From contig NZ_PQIA01000094.1 of NCBI RefSeq assembly GCF_003385235.1, positions 1-36,476 of the forward strand: a stretch of DNA of 36,476 nucleotides, given 5' to 3'. Source of the stretch: Amycolatopsis circi (GTDB taxonomy: Bacteria; Actinomycetota; Actinomycetes; Mycobacteriales; Pseudonocardiaceae). The position numbers and the translations under genes were made by a program. Below, one piece after another: positions 1 to 7,713 of the stretch. The number at the start of each line of letters is the position of its first letter. The stretch's first letter is position 1. Under the pieces are notes generated by a model. That model saw only the letters and a list, made by a program, of their open reading frames with translations, was not told the DNA's origin and did no database searches.

Positions 1-672
1 CATCCGAAACCGGTGCTCCTGTCCAATGGCACCACGGCCAACGCGGACGAGAACTGGGCGAATCTTTCCCAGAAGCTCGCCAACGCGGGGTACTGCGTGT
101 TCGCGGGGAGGACGGCGGGGCAGCTCGCGACCTTCGGGGACAAGATTTTGAAGGCCACCGGGGCCGCGAAGCTGGACGTCGTCGGGCATTCGCAGGGCGG
201 CATGAATCCGCGCTACTGGATCAAGTACCTCGGCGGCGCGAGCAAGATCGGCAAGCTGATCGGGCTGTCTCCGTCCAATTACGGCACCAGCCTGTACGGT
301 CTGCTCACCGCCATCCAGGCGATCCCGCCTGCCCGCGACCTCGTCGGCGCCGCCTGCGCGGCTTGCAATGAACAGTCCACCGGCTCCGCGTTCCTCACCG
401 ACCTCAACGCGGGCGGCGACACCGTCCCGGGCATCGACTACACCGTCATCCAGACCAGGTATGACGACGTTGTCACGCCCTACGCCAACGCCTTCCTCAA
501 GCCCGCGCCCAACGTGAAGAACCTCGTCCTCCAAGACGTCTGCGGACTCGACTACACCGACCACCTCGGCATCACCTACGACCCGATCGCGCAGCGCGAG
601 GTGCTCAACGCGCTCGACCCGCAGCACGCGAAAAAGCCCAACTGTGTGCTCGTGCCCCCGGTGATCAGCTGA
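1..672 (+). CDS. Lipase/esterase (class 2 type alpha/beta hydrolase), 5' truncated
   Basis: This is the C-terminal part of an alpha/beta hydrolase that enters at the window edge. The frame is open from base 1, and the first residues, HPKPVLLSNGT, look like the start of the hydrolase core, so an upstream signal peptide is probably missing. The nucleophile elbow GHSQGG is about 65 residues in. A likely acid is in YDDVVTPY and the catalytic histidine in TDHLGIT near the C-terminus. Cysteines in ACAAC and near the C-terminus suit a disulfide-bonded exported enzyme. The layout matches secreted actinobacterial triacylglycerol lipases. Substrate cannot be read from the sequence. A short hairpin follows the stop. 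Confidence 0.85.
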   Translation, partial: HPKPVLLSNGTTANADENWANLSQKLANAGYCVFAGRTAGQLATFGDKILKATGAAKLDVVGHSQGGMNPRYWIKYLGGASKIGKLIGLSPSNYGTSLYGLLTAIQAIPPARDLVGAACAACNEQSTGSAFLTDLNAGGDTVPGIDYTVIQTRYDDVVTPYANAFLKPAPNVKNLVLQDVCGLDYTDHLGITYDPIAQREVLNALDPQHAKKPNCVLVPPVIS

Positions 673-673
673 G

Positions 674-693
674 ATACCCCCGCCTCGGGGTAT
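674..693 (+). terminator. Hairpin terminator after the lipase
   Basis: A perfect 7-bp inverted repeat (ATACCCC/GGGGTAT, 6-nt loop) begins 1 nt after the lipase stop codon and is followed by TAAA. The stem is short but well placed. There is no clear T tract. Confidence 0.5.
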
Positions 694-743
694 AAACGCG
701 AACACTTTCGCCGACTTGGTTGTGCGGACTCCGGCCGCGATGT

Positions 744-749
744 CACAGT
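744..749 (+). promoter_or_regulatory. Possible -10 box, leaderless start of the 140-aa gene
   Basis: CACAGT keeps the A and final T of the TANNNT consensus and ends 7 nt before the ATG at 757. No Shine-Dalgarno lies in the gap. This is a weak match on its own; it is supported by the same spacing at other genes in the window. Confidence 0.3.
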
Positions 750-756
750 CGGTGAC

Positions 757-1179
757 ATGTTCTGGCTGCTCCCCGACACCTGGACGCCGCACGACGAGGC
801 CGAGCTGGTCGCCGGATGGCGGCTGTGGCTCGAGCTGAGCGACCGCGCGTGGCCCACCGCGTCGTGGGACGGCACTCCGTCCGGCGCGGTGGGCCCGTTG
901 CGCGAACTGCTCGACGCGTGCGACGAAATCGAGCACACCTGCCGGGAAACGGCCGAGCCGTCCGCGGAGTTCTCGGACATCGTTCAGCCGCTGGTGCTGT
1001 GCGCGAGCGCGGTCATCTGCCTGTGGTGGGACGACCACGCCCCGCTCGACTCCACTCGGGCGAAGGCGCTCCACGAGGACCTGCGCCGGTTTTCGGCCCT
1101 CGCGGAGCGCGTCCTCACGCTGTTGTCCGCCCACGGGGGCTGGACGGAACTCGACGCGGCCCGCCGCCACCCGGCTTGA
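757..1179 (+). CDS. Hypothetical protein, 140 aa
   Basis: I do not recognise this protein. It is acidic and Trp/Leu/Glu-rich, looks mostly helical, and has no signal peptide. A hydrophobic stretch around residues 80-90 (LVLCASAVICLWW) could be a buried helix. The ATG at 757 has no clear ribosome binding site but has a -10-like hexamer 7 nt upstream, so a leaderless start is possible. The 3' end overlaps the 3' end of the convergent GTPase gene by 65 nt, which is a long convergent overlap. GC-rich third positions support it being coding. No function is proposed. Confidence 0.6.
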   Translation: MFWLLPDTWTPHDEAELVAGWRLWLELSDRAWPTASWDGTPSGAVGPLRELLDACDEIEHTCRETAEPSAEFSDIVQPLVLCASAVICLWWDDHAPLDSTRAKALHEDLRRFSALAERVLTLLSAHGGWTELDAARRHPA

Positions 1180-3019
1180 GCCGGTATTCGGCGAAACTGG
1201 TGATCAGGGTGCCTTCGCCTTGGGTCAGTGCGGGCAAGGCTTGTTCCAGTTCGTGCGTGGAGGCGGCCGGGAGCTGACCGTCCACAGTGCACCGATCACC
1301 GGTAATCACTGGCTCTCCGGGTACTGCGCGAAGTTCGACGAGTTTGCGTAGCACCGCGCTGACCGCGGAAGACGGGGCTTCGAGTTCGAACGCATGGACC
1401 GGTTCGTATACCCGCGTTCCGGCCTGGCGGAGGGCTTCCTGCAGTACTAACCGGGTCATGCCGCGGAAATCTCCGGCGGTGCTGGCTGGCGGGTAGAACG
1501 CGGTATCGGTGAGGGTGACCACGCTGTCGATTACTTCGCGGCCGTGCAGGCCCTCGCGCAGGATCTCGTACACGGTGTCCTCAACGGCCTTGTGGAACGA
1601 CAGCGGCAGCGAACCGAGTTCTACCTCCAGTCGGTAGTCGGTACCGGAGCCAGGTGGGCCGGGTTCGACGCGCAGTCCGACTGTGGCCCAGAAGAACACG
1701 CGCTCGTCTGGGGCGGGGCGGCGCACACGACGTCCAGTCCCGTATAGACGCTCGACCAGCAGCGGGCGCGATTCCTCGAATTCGGCGGCAATGTCGAATT
1801 CCTCAGCGAGCGTCGTACGGATTACTTCCTTCTGCACTTCGCCATACAGGCGGACGGTGATTTCCTGATCCTGTCGGCGAATGCTGATCAGCGGGTCCTG
1901 TTCGGACAGTCGGGTCAGCGCGGTGTACAACGCACTGGTCTGGTCTGGATCAGCCGGGCAGACCAGCGTTTCGAGGCTCGGCGGGGCGAAGAATCGATCC
2001 TGCGAGAGATCGGCGATTTCGCCCAGCCGGTCGCCGATCTGGATCTCCGGCAGACCCCAGACACGGGCGACATCCCCGGCCAGCGCCTCGCCGGACACCG
2101 GGGTCGCGCCCTGTTCGAACACTCGCACTGCGGACGGGCGGCCGACGCCTTCCGTGCCCAGGCGTCGGAACGGTACTGGTCGGCGTGCGGCTAGCGACCC
2201 AGAAAACATTCGTACGTAAGCGATTTTCTCGCCGGAACGGCCGCGTTCGATTTTGAAGACGGTGGCGTCAAGCGGGCCGTCTCCGCGGCGTTCACGGGAC
2301 GGCAGTAGCTCGTAGATCCCGGCGATGAGGTCCGAGACGCCAGCTCCAGTGACTGCCGAACCGAAGAAGACCGGGTACACCGAGGCTGCGGCGACCTGAC
2401 GCACCAACGCTTTTCGGTAATCCATTGAGGACGCTGTACCAGTCACATAGGACTCAAGGAAAACGTCGTCCCCGGCCAGCGCGTCGGCCAGGCGTTCGTC
2501 GAAGGGCAGCGGCGTGGGATGCGCGTCCGCGGTGCCGATTCCGGTCACCGTGCTCATCGCGACACATTGCGGGGAAAGCTTGGTACGCAAGGATTCCAGC
2601 AAGGAGTCTTCACGGGCGCCGGTGCGGTCGATCTTGTTCACGAACACGAGCACCGGAATGCCGAGCCGGACGAGCGTGCGCATCAGCACGCGGGTCTGGG
2701 CCTGCACGCCTTCCACCGCGGACACCACCAGCACCGCGCCGTCGAGCACGCCGACGGCGCGTTCGACCTCGGCGATGAAATCCGGGTGGCCGGGGGTGTC
2801 CACGAGGCTGAGCCGGTGGCCGGGCGTGCTGACCGCCACGACGGCGGACTTGATGGTGATGCCGCGCCGGCGTTCGAGGTCGAGCGAATCGGTTTGGGTG
2901 TCGCCGTCGTCAACGCGACCGGCGTGGTCGATCACGCCGGTTTCGAACAGCAGACGTTCGGTGAGGCTGGTTTTACCTGCGTCGATGTGCGCCAGGATGC
3001 CGATGGTCAGTGCTTTCAT
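1115..3019 (-). CDS. TetM/OtrA-type ribosomal protection GTPase
   Basis: This is an EF-G-like translational GTPase of the tetracycline ribosome-protection family: 634 aa, against about 640 for TetM. The N-terminal G domain has every box: P-loop AHIDAGKT (10-17), RGITI switch I, DTPGHPDF switch II, NKID, and GSA. EF-G-like domains II-V follow. Family members bind the ribosome and dislodge tetracycline. Chromosomal actinobacterial members such as OtrA may act this way or have other ribosome roles, and the drug specificity here is unproven. The last 15-20 residues (Pro/Arg-rich) are read antisense to the convergent 140-aa gene and may be a late extension. The ATG at 3019 has only a moderate GAGGA site 11 nt upstream and is overlapped by a short leader ORF. 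Confidence 0.85.
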   Translation of the reverse strand: MKALTIGILAHIDAGKTSLTERLLFETGVIDHAGRVDDGDTQTDSLDLERRRGITIKSAVVAVSTPGHRLSLVDTPGHPDFIAEVERAVGVLDGAVLVVSAVEGVQAQTRVLMRTLVRLGIPVLVFVNKIDRTGAREDSLLESLRTKLSPQCVAMSTVTGIGTADAHPTPLPFDERLADALAGDDVFLESYVTGTASSMDYRKALVRQVAAASVYPVFFGSAVTGAGVSDLIAGIYELLPSRERRGDGPLDATVFKIERGRSGEKIAYVRMFSGSLAARRPVPFRRLGTEGVGRPSAVRVFEQGATPVSGEALAGDVARVWGLPEIQIGDRLGEIADLSQDRFFAPPSLETLVCPADPDQTSALYTALTRLSEQDPLISIRRQDQEITVRLYGEVQKEVIRTTLAEEFDIAAEFEESRPLLVERLYGTGRRVRRPAPDERVFFWATVGLRVEPGPPGSGTDYRLEVELGSLPLSFHKAVEDTVYEILREGLHGREVIDSVVTLTDTAFYPPASTAGDFRGMTRLVLQEALRQAGTRVYEPVHAFELEAPSSAVSAVLRKLVELRAVPGEPVITGDRCTVDGQLPAASTHELEQALPALTQGEGTLITSFAEYRLKPGGGGPRRVPSSPRGRTTA

Positions 3020-3083
3020 GCGTGCGGAGGTCCTCAGATACGGGAGACAGGCCGAACTGGGGTCGATCGGACTGTCGGCGCAT
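2973..3083 (-). CDS. Possible 36-aa leader ORF overlapping the TetM-type gene start
   Basis: A minus-strand ATG at 3083 has a strong AGGAG 5 nt upstream, a better site than the GTPase's own. It encodes 36 residues starting MRRQSDRPQF. It runs across the GTPase start codon in another frame and stops at a TAA 47 nt inside that gene. Ribosomes translating it would pass through the GTPase initiation region, which would allow translational coupling or interference. tet(M)-class genes are known to be controlled through leader peptides. I see no clear alternative hairpin pair. It could be chance, or the strong site could simply belong to an unrecognised start. Confidence 0.35.
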   Translation of the reverse strand: MRRQSDRPQFGLSPVSEDLRTHESTDHRHPGAHRRR

Positions 3084-3306
3084 CGGGGCTCCTCTCAGGT
3101 CGAAAACACGAAAACAGGAAAACTCGGCCGCGAGCAGGGCACACTCACGGATCTTCGGACGGTACCGCCGGGCCGCGAGCGGTGTACAGCGAGTTTTCGG
3201 TGCCTGTCGGTTTCCTGTCGATCACTGGCTGACACCCCCGCGGCGGTGTTCAGTGTCCTACCGTGAGCCGGGTCAGTTGAATTTTCACCTACTGGGAGCT
3301 GTCTCC

Positions 3307-3735
3307 ATGTTGACTCGAGTCAAGGACGTCGCGCTGCTGCTCGGCCGGATCGGCGTCGCGGTGGTGTTCTTCGCCCACGGCCTGCAGAAATGGGACAGCG
3401 GCGTGGGCGCGACCGCCGACATGTTCAGCCAGATCGGCATCCCGCTGCCGACCGTCTCCGCGTTCCTCGTGATCGTGCTCGAACTGCTCGGCTCGATCGC
3501 GTTCGTCGTGGGCTTCCTGCTGCCGGTGGTCGCCATCGGCTACGCGATCGACATGGCCGGCGCGCTGATCTCGGTCCACGCGGCGCACGGCCTCACCGGC
3601 GAGGGCGGCTACGAACTGGTGCTGGTGCTCGGACTCACCGCGCTGGCGCTGGGGTTCAACGGTGGCAGGCTGTCGCTGGACCACGTGCTGTTCTGGCGTC
3701 GTCGCGAAGGGGCGAAGGAGCTGCAGAACGTCTGA
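3307..3735 (+). CDS. DoxX family membrane protein
   Basis: This is a 142-aa, four-helix integral membrane protein of the DoxX/DoxD family. The N-terminal segment has the family's RIGVAVVFFAHGLQK pattern (14-28). Further hydrophobic segments lie at about 45-67, 70-90 and 98-116. A basic tail (WRRREGAKE) ends the protein on the likely cytoplasmic side. In mycobacteria some DoxX proteins form complexes with superoxide dismutase and a thiosulfate sulfurtransferase; neither partner is here, so the role is unknown. The ATG at 3307 has GGGAG 8 nt upstream. The frame is open further upstream, but that part has no membrane character and no site. A long hairpin starts right after the stop. Confidence 0.85.
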   Translation: MLTRVKDVALLLGRIGVAVVFFAHGLQKWDSGVGATADMFSQIGIPLPTVSAFLVIVLELLGSIAFVVGFLLPVVAIGYAIDMAGALISVHAAHGLTGEGGYELVLVLGLTALALGFNGGRLSLDHVLFWRRREGAKELQNV

Positions 3736-3739
3736 GCGG

Positions 3740-3785
3740 CTCGTGAGTGCTGATCACGGTTCTAACCGTGACCAGCACTCACGAG
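3740..3785. terminator. Long hairpin, family A copy 1 (bidirectional terminator)
   Basis: Two 22-nt arms (3740-3761 and 3764-3785) pair with one mismatch around CGGTTCTAACCG. The hairpin lies between the convergent DoxX and TIGR03089 genes and covers the latter's stop codon. The same outer CTCGTGAGTG/CACTCACGAG and inner core recur at 32633-32686 with a different middle stem, so this is a repeated element as well as a likely terminator. Confidence 0.75.
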
Positions 3786-4483
3786 GTCAGGTCGGCGGTG
3801 GTGCGTTCGGCCTCGCGGCGCGCGGACAGTTTCGCCGGGTCGGCGTTCGTGACCTGGACCAGGTGCGCGCTGGCGGCGAGCGGAACGAGCAGGCCGTCGA
3901 GTACGCCGTCCGGCACCGTCCAGTCTATTGTGGACAACACTCGGTCTGTTGCGGTCAGGCCAAGTTTTGCCGCGCGGGCAGTGGCTTCCGTCCACACTTC
4001 GTCCACAGTGGAGGAACCAAGCGCCGGAGTGTCGCCGGGCGTCGGCTGCGTCGGGAAGAACTGGTCGCCGGACATCCGCGCCTCGGAGAGGTAGTCGAGT
4101 GCTCCACCGGACGGCGGGGTCGACAGGCCGCGACCCATCGGGTCGAGCGACACCACCGCGACGGCCGGGGCGTCGATCTCCTCGTCCGGACTGGTGAACA
4201 CGACCCGAGCACCCTCCGGCTCCGCGACTACACGAGCCCCGCACCACCACGCGCCGAGCAGCACGCCCGCGGTCTGCCAGTGCGCGGGCAGCCGCACCGC
4301 GACAGCGTCGCCCGGCTCGACGTCGAACTCGTCGACCAGCCAGTTCGCCGTTTTCGCGGCCCAGTTCTGCATCGTCGCCACGGACAGCTCGACCCGGCTG
4401 CCGAGCCGGTCGTCGTAGTGTGTGATCAGCGGTTTCGCCGGCGAGGCCAGAAGCGGGCGCAGCAGCTGCTCGGTGAGACTCAT
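3779..4483 (-). CDS. TIGR03089 family protein (acyl-CoA synthetase N-terminal-like)
   Basis: This 234-aa protein resembles the N-terminal part of AMP-dependent synthetases (for example AVRLPAHWQTAGVLLGAWWCGA at about 62-83) but is far too short for a full adenylating enzyme. It lacks the usual TSGTTGxPK phosphate loop and the C-terminal lid, so catalysis by the standard mechanism is unlikely. It matches what I know as the actinobacterial TIGR03089 family, whose function is not established. In M. tuberculosis the relative (Rv3268) also sits beside an LCP gene, as here. The ATG at 4483 has TAGCCT ending 7 nt upstream and a G-rich but off-register site, so a leaderless start is likely. The LCP stop is 22 nt away. 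Confidence 0.75.
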   Translation of the reverse strand: MSLTEQLLRPLLASPAKPLITHYDDRLGSRVELSVATMQNWAAKTANWLVDEFDVEPGDAVAVRLPAHWQTAGVLLGAWWCGARVVAEPEGARVVFTSPDEEIDAPAVAVVSLDPMGRGLSTPPSGGALDYLSEARMSGDQFFPTQPTPGDTPALGSSTVDEVWTEATARAAKLGLTATDRVLSTIDWTVPDGVLDGLLVPLAASAHLVQVTNADPAKLSARREAERTTADLTS

Positions 4484-4490
4484 GTCCCCA

Positions 4491-4496
4491 AGGCTA
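4491..4496 (-). promoter_or_regulatory. Putative -10 box, leaderless TIGR03089 gene
   Basis: TAGCCT on the minus strand ends 7 nt before the ATG at 4483. This places the expected transcription start at or beside the A of the start codon. No -35 element is obvious. Confidence 0.45.
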
Positions 4497-4505
4497 GTCG
4501 CGGCG

Positions 4506-5993
4506 TCAGTCGACGCAGGGCACGCCCGGGATTCCGGAGTCCAGGCCCTGCGGCGCCGCCCCGGCCGCCGCGCCGCCGCCTCCGGAGCTGTTCCGCCCGG
4601 CCAGGCCCGCGACGAACTTCTGCACCGTCGGCGGGTCGACCTCCACGATGCTCTGCCCGTCCTCGCTGCGGCCGTTCGTGGTGATCACCGGGATCGTCGC
4701 GAACGTCAGGTCGCCGGACGCGAGGCCCTTGACCTGCTGGGCGAACTCGAGCACGTCGAGGTTGTCGTCGAGCACTATCGACCGGTGCACCGCGTCGATC
4801 AGGCTGTTCAGCATGCCCGGATTGGTGAGCGTGCCCGCCGACAGCACCTTGTGCACCGCCGACGACAGGAACGCCTGCTGCCGCTTGATCCGGTCCAGGT
4901 CGCCGTTCGGCAGGTTCTTGCGCTGGCGCACGAAAGACAGCGCCGCCCCGCCGGTCACGGTCTGCACGCCGCGGCGGAAGTCCGCGCCGGAGTCCTTGTC
5001 CGAGGTCGAGTGGTTGAGGCACACCTGCACGCCGCCGACGGCCTCGGTGAGCAAATAGAAGCCGAGCAGGTTGACCTCGGCGTAATGGTCGATGCGGACC
5101 TGGGTGAGGTCCTGCACGGTCTGGACCAGCGCGCGTCGGCCGGCCCCGTCCGAATCGCGGGCGATCTTCGCCTGGTCGCGCTCGCCTTGGGCGCGTTCCT
5201 CCTCCGCCGCGTGCGCCTTGGCGACGCCGTACGCGGAGTTGATCTTCGCCTTGCCGCGGCCGGGCACGTCGACCCAGGTGTCGCGCGGGATCGACATCGC
5301 GGACGCTTTGCCGCCGTTCTTCGGGATCCGCACCAGGATGATGGTGTCGGTGTTGATGCCGGACGTGCCCTCGGTGCGCAACGACTTCAGCATGCTCAAC
5401 GGCAGCGGGTTGCCCTGCTGGTCGGTCCGCGCGTCGCTGCCGACGAGCAGGATGTCCGTGCCGCCGTCGTCGGCGGGCGGCGCCGGAGGCTCGCCCGCGC
5501 GCGGCGTGAGGACGTCGGTGGTGGCGACGTTTTCCTGCAGCTTGTCCTTGGTGACGTACGCGTAGCCGGTCGCGCCCAGTGCGACCAGGGAGACCAGGCC
5601 GATCGCGACGCGGCGGGTGATCCGGGTGACCCGGCCGGTGCGGTGCCGCGATTCCGGCAGCGGCGCGGGGTTCGACGGCTGGGGCAGTTCGACGCGCGGG
5701 CGCGGGGAGGGCTTCCACTCGGAAGCGCCTTCCTCCTCGGCGGCACCTTCGGCGCTGGCGACGGCTTCCGAGCTGGCGGCATCTTCGGCACCGGCGGCAC
5801 CCTCGGTAACCGGCTCGGCTTCCTCGGCCGCGGTGTCCTCGGTCGCCTCTTCGGCGACCGGTTCGGCGACCGGTTCAGCGGCGGCGTGCTTCGGCTCCGT
5901 CGTTCCGTCGGATGCCCGGTCCGAGGCGTCGGAAACCGCCGGACTGTCGGCGGAATCCGCCGTCCGGTCCGGTTTGTCCTGGTTTTCGCTCAC
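4506..5993 (-). CDS. LCP (LytR-CpsA-Psr) family protein, wall polymer ligase
   Basis: LCP enzymes transfer lipid-linked glycopolymers to peptidoglycan outside the membrane; the mycobacterial relative Lcp1 attaches arabinogalactan. This 495-aa protein has a cytoplasmic Ala/Glu/Pro-rich acidic tail (about 10-95), a basic patch, one membrane helix (about 128-147), then the LCP domain (about 175-400). Visible motifs are ILLVGSDARTD, NTDTIIL, SIPRDTWVDVPG (the basic/acidic pyrophosphate site), HYAEVNL and DLDRIKRQQAFL. There is no LytR_C domain. The end is Gly-rich and closes with PCVD. I chose GTG 5993 because GGGGAGG lies 8 nt upstream; an ATG at 6077 would overlap the previous gene and has no site. 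The adjacent LCP stop is 64 nt upstream, so the two are probably co-transcribed. Confidence 0.9.
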   Translation of the reverse strand: MSENQDKPDRTADSADSPAVSDASDRASDGTTEPKHAAAEPVAEPVAEEATEDTAAEEAEPVTEGAAGAEDAASSEAVASAEGAAEEEGASEWKPSPRPRVELPQPSNPAPLPESRHRTGRVTRITRRVAIGLVSLVALGATGYAYVTKDKLQENVATTDVLTPRAGEPPAPPADDGGTDILLVGSDARTDQQGNPLPLSMLKSLRTEGTSGINTDTIILVRIPKNGGKASAMSIPRDTWVDVPGRGKAKINSAYGVAKAHAAEEERAQGERDQAKIARDSDGAGRRALVQTVQDLTQVRIDHYAEVNLLGFYLLTEAVGGVQVCLNHSTSDKDSGADFRRGVQTVTGGAALSFVRQRKNLPNGDLDRIKRQQAFLSSAVHKVLSAGTLTNPGMLNSLIDAVHRSIVLDDNLDVLEFAQQVKGLASGDLTFATIPVITTNGRSEDGQSIVEVDPPTVQKFVAGLAGRNSSGGGGAAAGAAPQGLDSGIPGVPCVD

Positions 5994-6057
5994 CCCGGTT
6001 ACCTCCCCGCTCACCAGCGTACGGCCCGTGGTGCGCCGCCACGCTGGGTGCTCGACT

Positions 6058-7596
6058 CTAGTTGACGCAGGGCACATCGCCCGCTGTGATCAGCGGCGCG
6101 GGTGAGTTCGAAGGTCCGGACGAAGGCGGTCCGGAGGAGGACGACGAAGGCGGTGCGGCAGGCGGGGCCGAGGACGTAGTGGCCGACGCTCCGGCCGTGT
6201 CGCGCGCGTCTTTGCCGAGGATCACCCGGACGTGCCCGGCGGCGACATCGGCGTCCGGCTCGGCCTGTGCGTTGTTGCCGAGGGCTTGGCGGACCAGGTC
6301 GGCGGCCGCCTCGTCGGAGGGGTGGTAGCGCAGCACGGTCGTCGCGCGGGTGGACAGCTTCGTGCTCGTGCCGAACTGGAAACCCTTGTCCTGCAACAGC
6401 CCGTGCATCTGGTCGGCGGCACTCGAACCGGAGCCGTCGAACAGTTCGACGGTGACCTGACCGGCTCCGGGCAGCGGCGCGTTGCTGGGAGGCGGCGTGC
6501 TGCCGTCGGAGGTCAGCCGGCTGATCTCGGCGCGGACCTTCGCCTGGTCGACGCGGAGCACGTCCGCACCGCCCATCACCGCGTTGCCCTCGGTGGGGAT
6601 GGTGTGGAATTCGACGTTGCCGCCGGTCAGTCCGCGCATCTGCTCGACGAACTCGGAGAGGTCCCAGCCCGCGGACAGCACCACGGACTTCTTCACCGCC
6701 TCGATGAGCTGCGCGATCCGCACCGGGTTGGCCAGCACGTCGGACGAGAGCACCTTGCTGGCGAGGCCGGCCAGGAACGCTTGCTGCCGCCCGATCCGGT
6801 CGAGGTCGCCGTTCTGCAGGCCGTAGCGCTGCCGGACGAACGCGAGCGCCTGCACGCCCTCGATGGTCTGCTTCCCGGCGGGCAGGTCCACGCCCGACTT
6901 CTTTTCCTTGACCGCGTTCTTGAGGCAGACCTGCACGCCGCCGATGGCCTTCGTGACCTCGTAGAAGCTGGCCAGGTTCACCTCGGCGTAGCGGTCGATC
7001 ATGCCCGGTTTGCCGATGAACTTCTCGAGCGTCGCGACGAGGTTCTTGCGTCCGGCGAGCTTGGCTTTCTCGTCGACGTCCTTGAGGTCGGTGTTGCCCT
7101 TGGCCTGCAGCGTCTTCGCGGTGTCGTTGTAGGCGTAGACGTACGCGCTGTTCAGCTTGTGCTTGCCGAAGCCGCCGGTGATCTCGACGTAGGAGTCGCG
7201 CGGGAAGGAGATGGCGATCGCGTGCTCCCCGTTCTGCGGGATGTGCACGAGAATCATCGTGTCGGTCTGCTTTTCGCCGTCGGACTCGCCGGCGTGCAGC
7301 ATGTCGAGCACCTCGCGGGGCAGCGGGTTGCCCTGCGCGTCGGTGCGGCTGTCCTGGCCGACCAGGAGGATGTCGATGGCCCCGTCGAGCGGTTTCGCGT
7401 GCGGCTGCTGTTCGCCGAAGATCGCCGTGGTGGAGAATCCGGACCGCGGGTCGCCGATGAACTGCCAGCCGTACCAGGTCAGCGCCAGCACGACCACGGA
7501 CACGACGGACAGCAGGATCTTCCCGCTTCGCCGCAGCACGACGACCACGCCGCGACCGCGGTGCACCGGCAGCGGTGTCCCCGGCCATTCGGCCAC
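6058..7596 (-). CDS. LCP family protein with C-terminal LytR_C domain
   Basis: This is the second LCP ligase, 512 aa. It has a short basic cytoplasmic N-terminus, a membrane helix (about 26-45), the LCP domain (about 73-320; ILLVGQDSRTD, SFPRDSYVEI, RYAEVNL, DLDRIGRQQAFL), a LytR_C domain (about 380-463), then a Ser/Pro tail (466-502) ending VPCVN. The tail and PCV terminus resemble those of the next gene, so the two look like diverged tandem paralogues. GTG 7596 is preferred because GGGGAGG sits just upstream (spacing 4-5). An ATG at 7623 has no site and lies only 16 nt from a TAGAGT box. It diverges from rmlB, which fits coordinated wall synthesis. Confidence 0.88.
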   Translation of the reverse strand: MAEWPGTPLPVHRGRGVVVVLRRSGKILLSVVSVVVLALTWYGWQFIGDPRSGFSTTAIFGEQQPHAKPLDGAIDILLVGQDSRTDAQGNPLPREVLDMLHAGESDGEKQTDTMILVHIPQNGEHAIAISFPRDSYVEITGGFGKHKLNSAYVYAYNDTAKTLQAKGNTDLKDVDEKAKLAGRKNLVATLEKFIGKPGMIDRYAEVNLASFYEVTKAIGGVQVCLKNAVKEKKSGVDLPAGKQTIEGVQALAFVRQRYGLQNGDLDRIGRQQAFLAGLASKVLSSDVLANPVRIAQLIEAVKKSVVLSAGWDLSEFVEQMRGLTGGNVEFHTIPTEGNAVMGGADVLRVDQAKVRAEISRLTSDGSTPPPSNAPLPGAGQVTVELFDGSGSSAADQMHGLLQDKGFQFGTSTKLSTRATTVLRYHPSDEAAADLVRQALGNNAQAEPDADVAAGHVRVILGKDARDTAGASATTSSAPPAAPPSSSSSGPPSSGPSNSPAPLITAGDVPCVN

Positions 7597-7638
7597 TGTT
7601 CCTCCCCAGGATGCCCCGCGCATTGAGCGCTTTGCCGA

Positions 7639-7644
7639 ACTCTA
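7639..7644 (-). promoter_or_regulatory. Putative -10 box for the LCP pair
   Basis: TAGAGT on the minus strand lies 42 nt upstream of the GTG at 7596, leaving room for a leader with a Shine-Dalgarno. It lies back to back with the rmlB promoter. No convincing -35 is visible. Confidence 0.35.
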
Positions 7645-7673
7645 CCGACAGGCGAGTGAGCCACCCGTAGGCT
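7645..7673 (+). promoter_or_regulatory. Putative rmlB promoter
   Basis: CCGACA (7645-7650) and TAGGCT (7668-7673) are separated by 17 nt, a standard SigA-like arrangement. The expected start is near 7680, giving a leader of about 34 nt that contains GGAAGGG. Confidence 0.4.
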
Positions 7674-7713
7674 GGGGACGAGAATGCCCGGTCGGGCGGA
7701 AGGGTGGATGAGG

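Noticed and set aside
3779..4483. Functional acyl-CoA ligase
   Set aside because: The protein lacks the adenylation phosphate loop and C-terminal lid and is less than half the length of real ligases.
4422..6065. 547-codon plus-strand frame opposite the LCP gene
   Set aside because: It is the complement of a well-supported LCP gene and has no motif or ribosome site; high GC3 creates such frames.
6232..7626. 464-codon plus-strand frame opposite the second LCP gene
   Set aside because: Same reason: the minus strand carries the LCP and LytR_C motifs.
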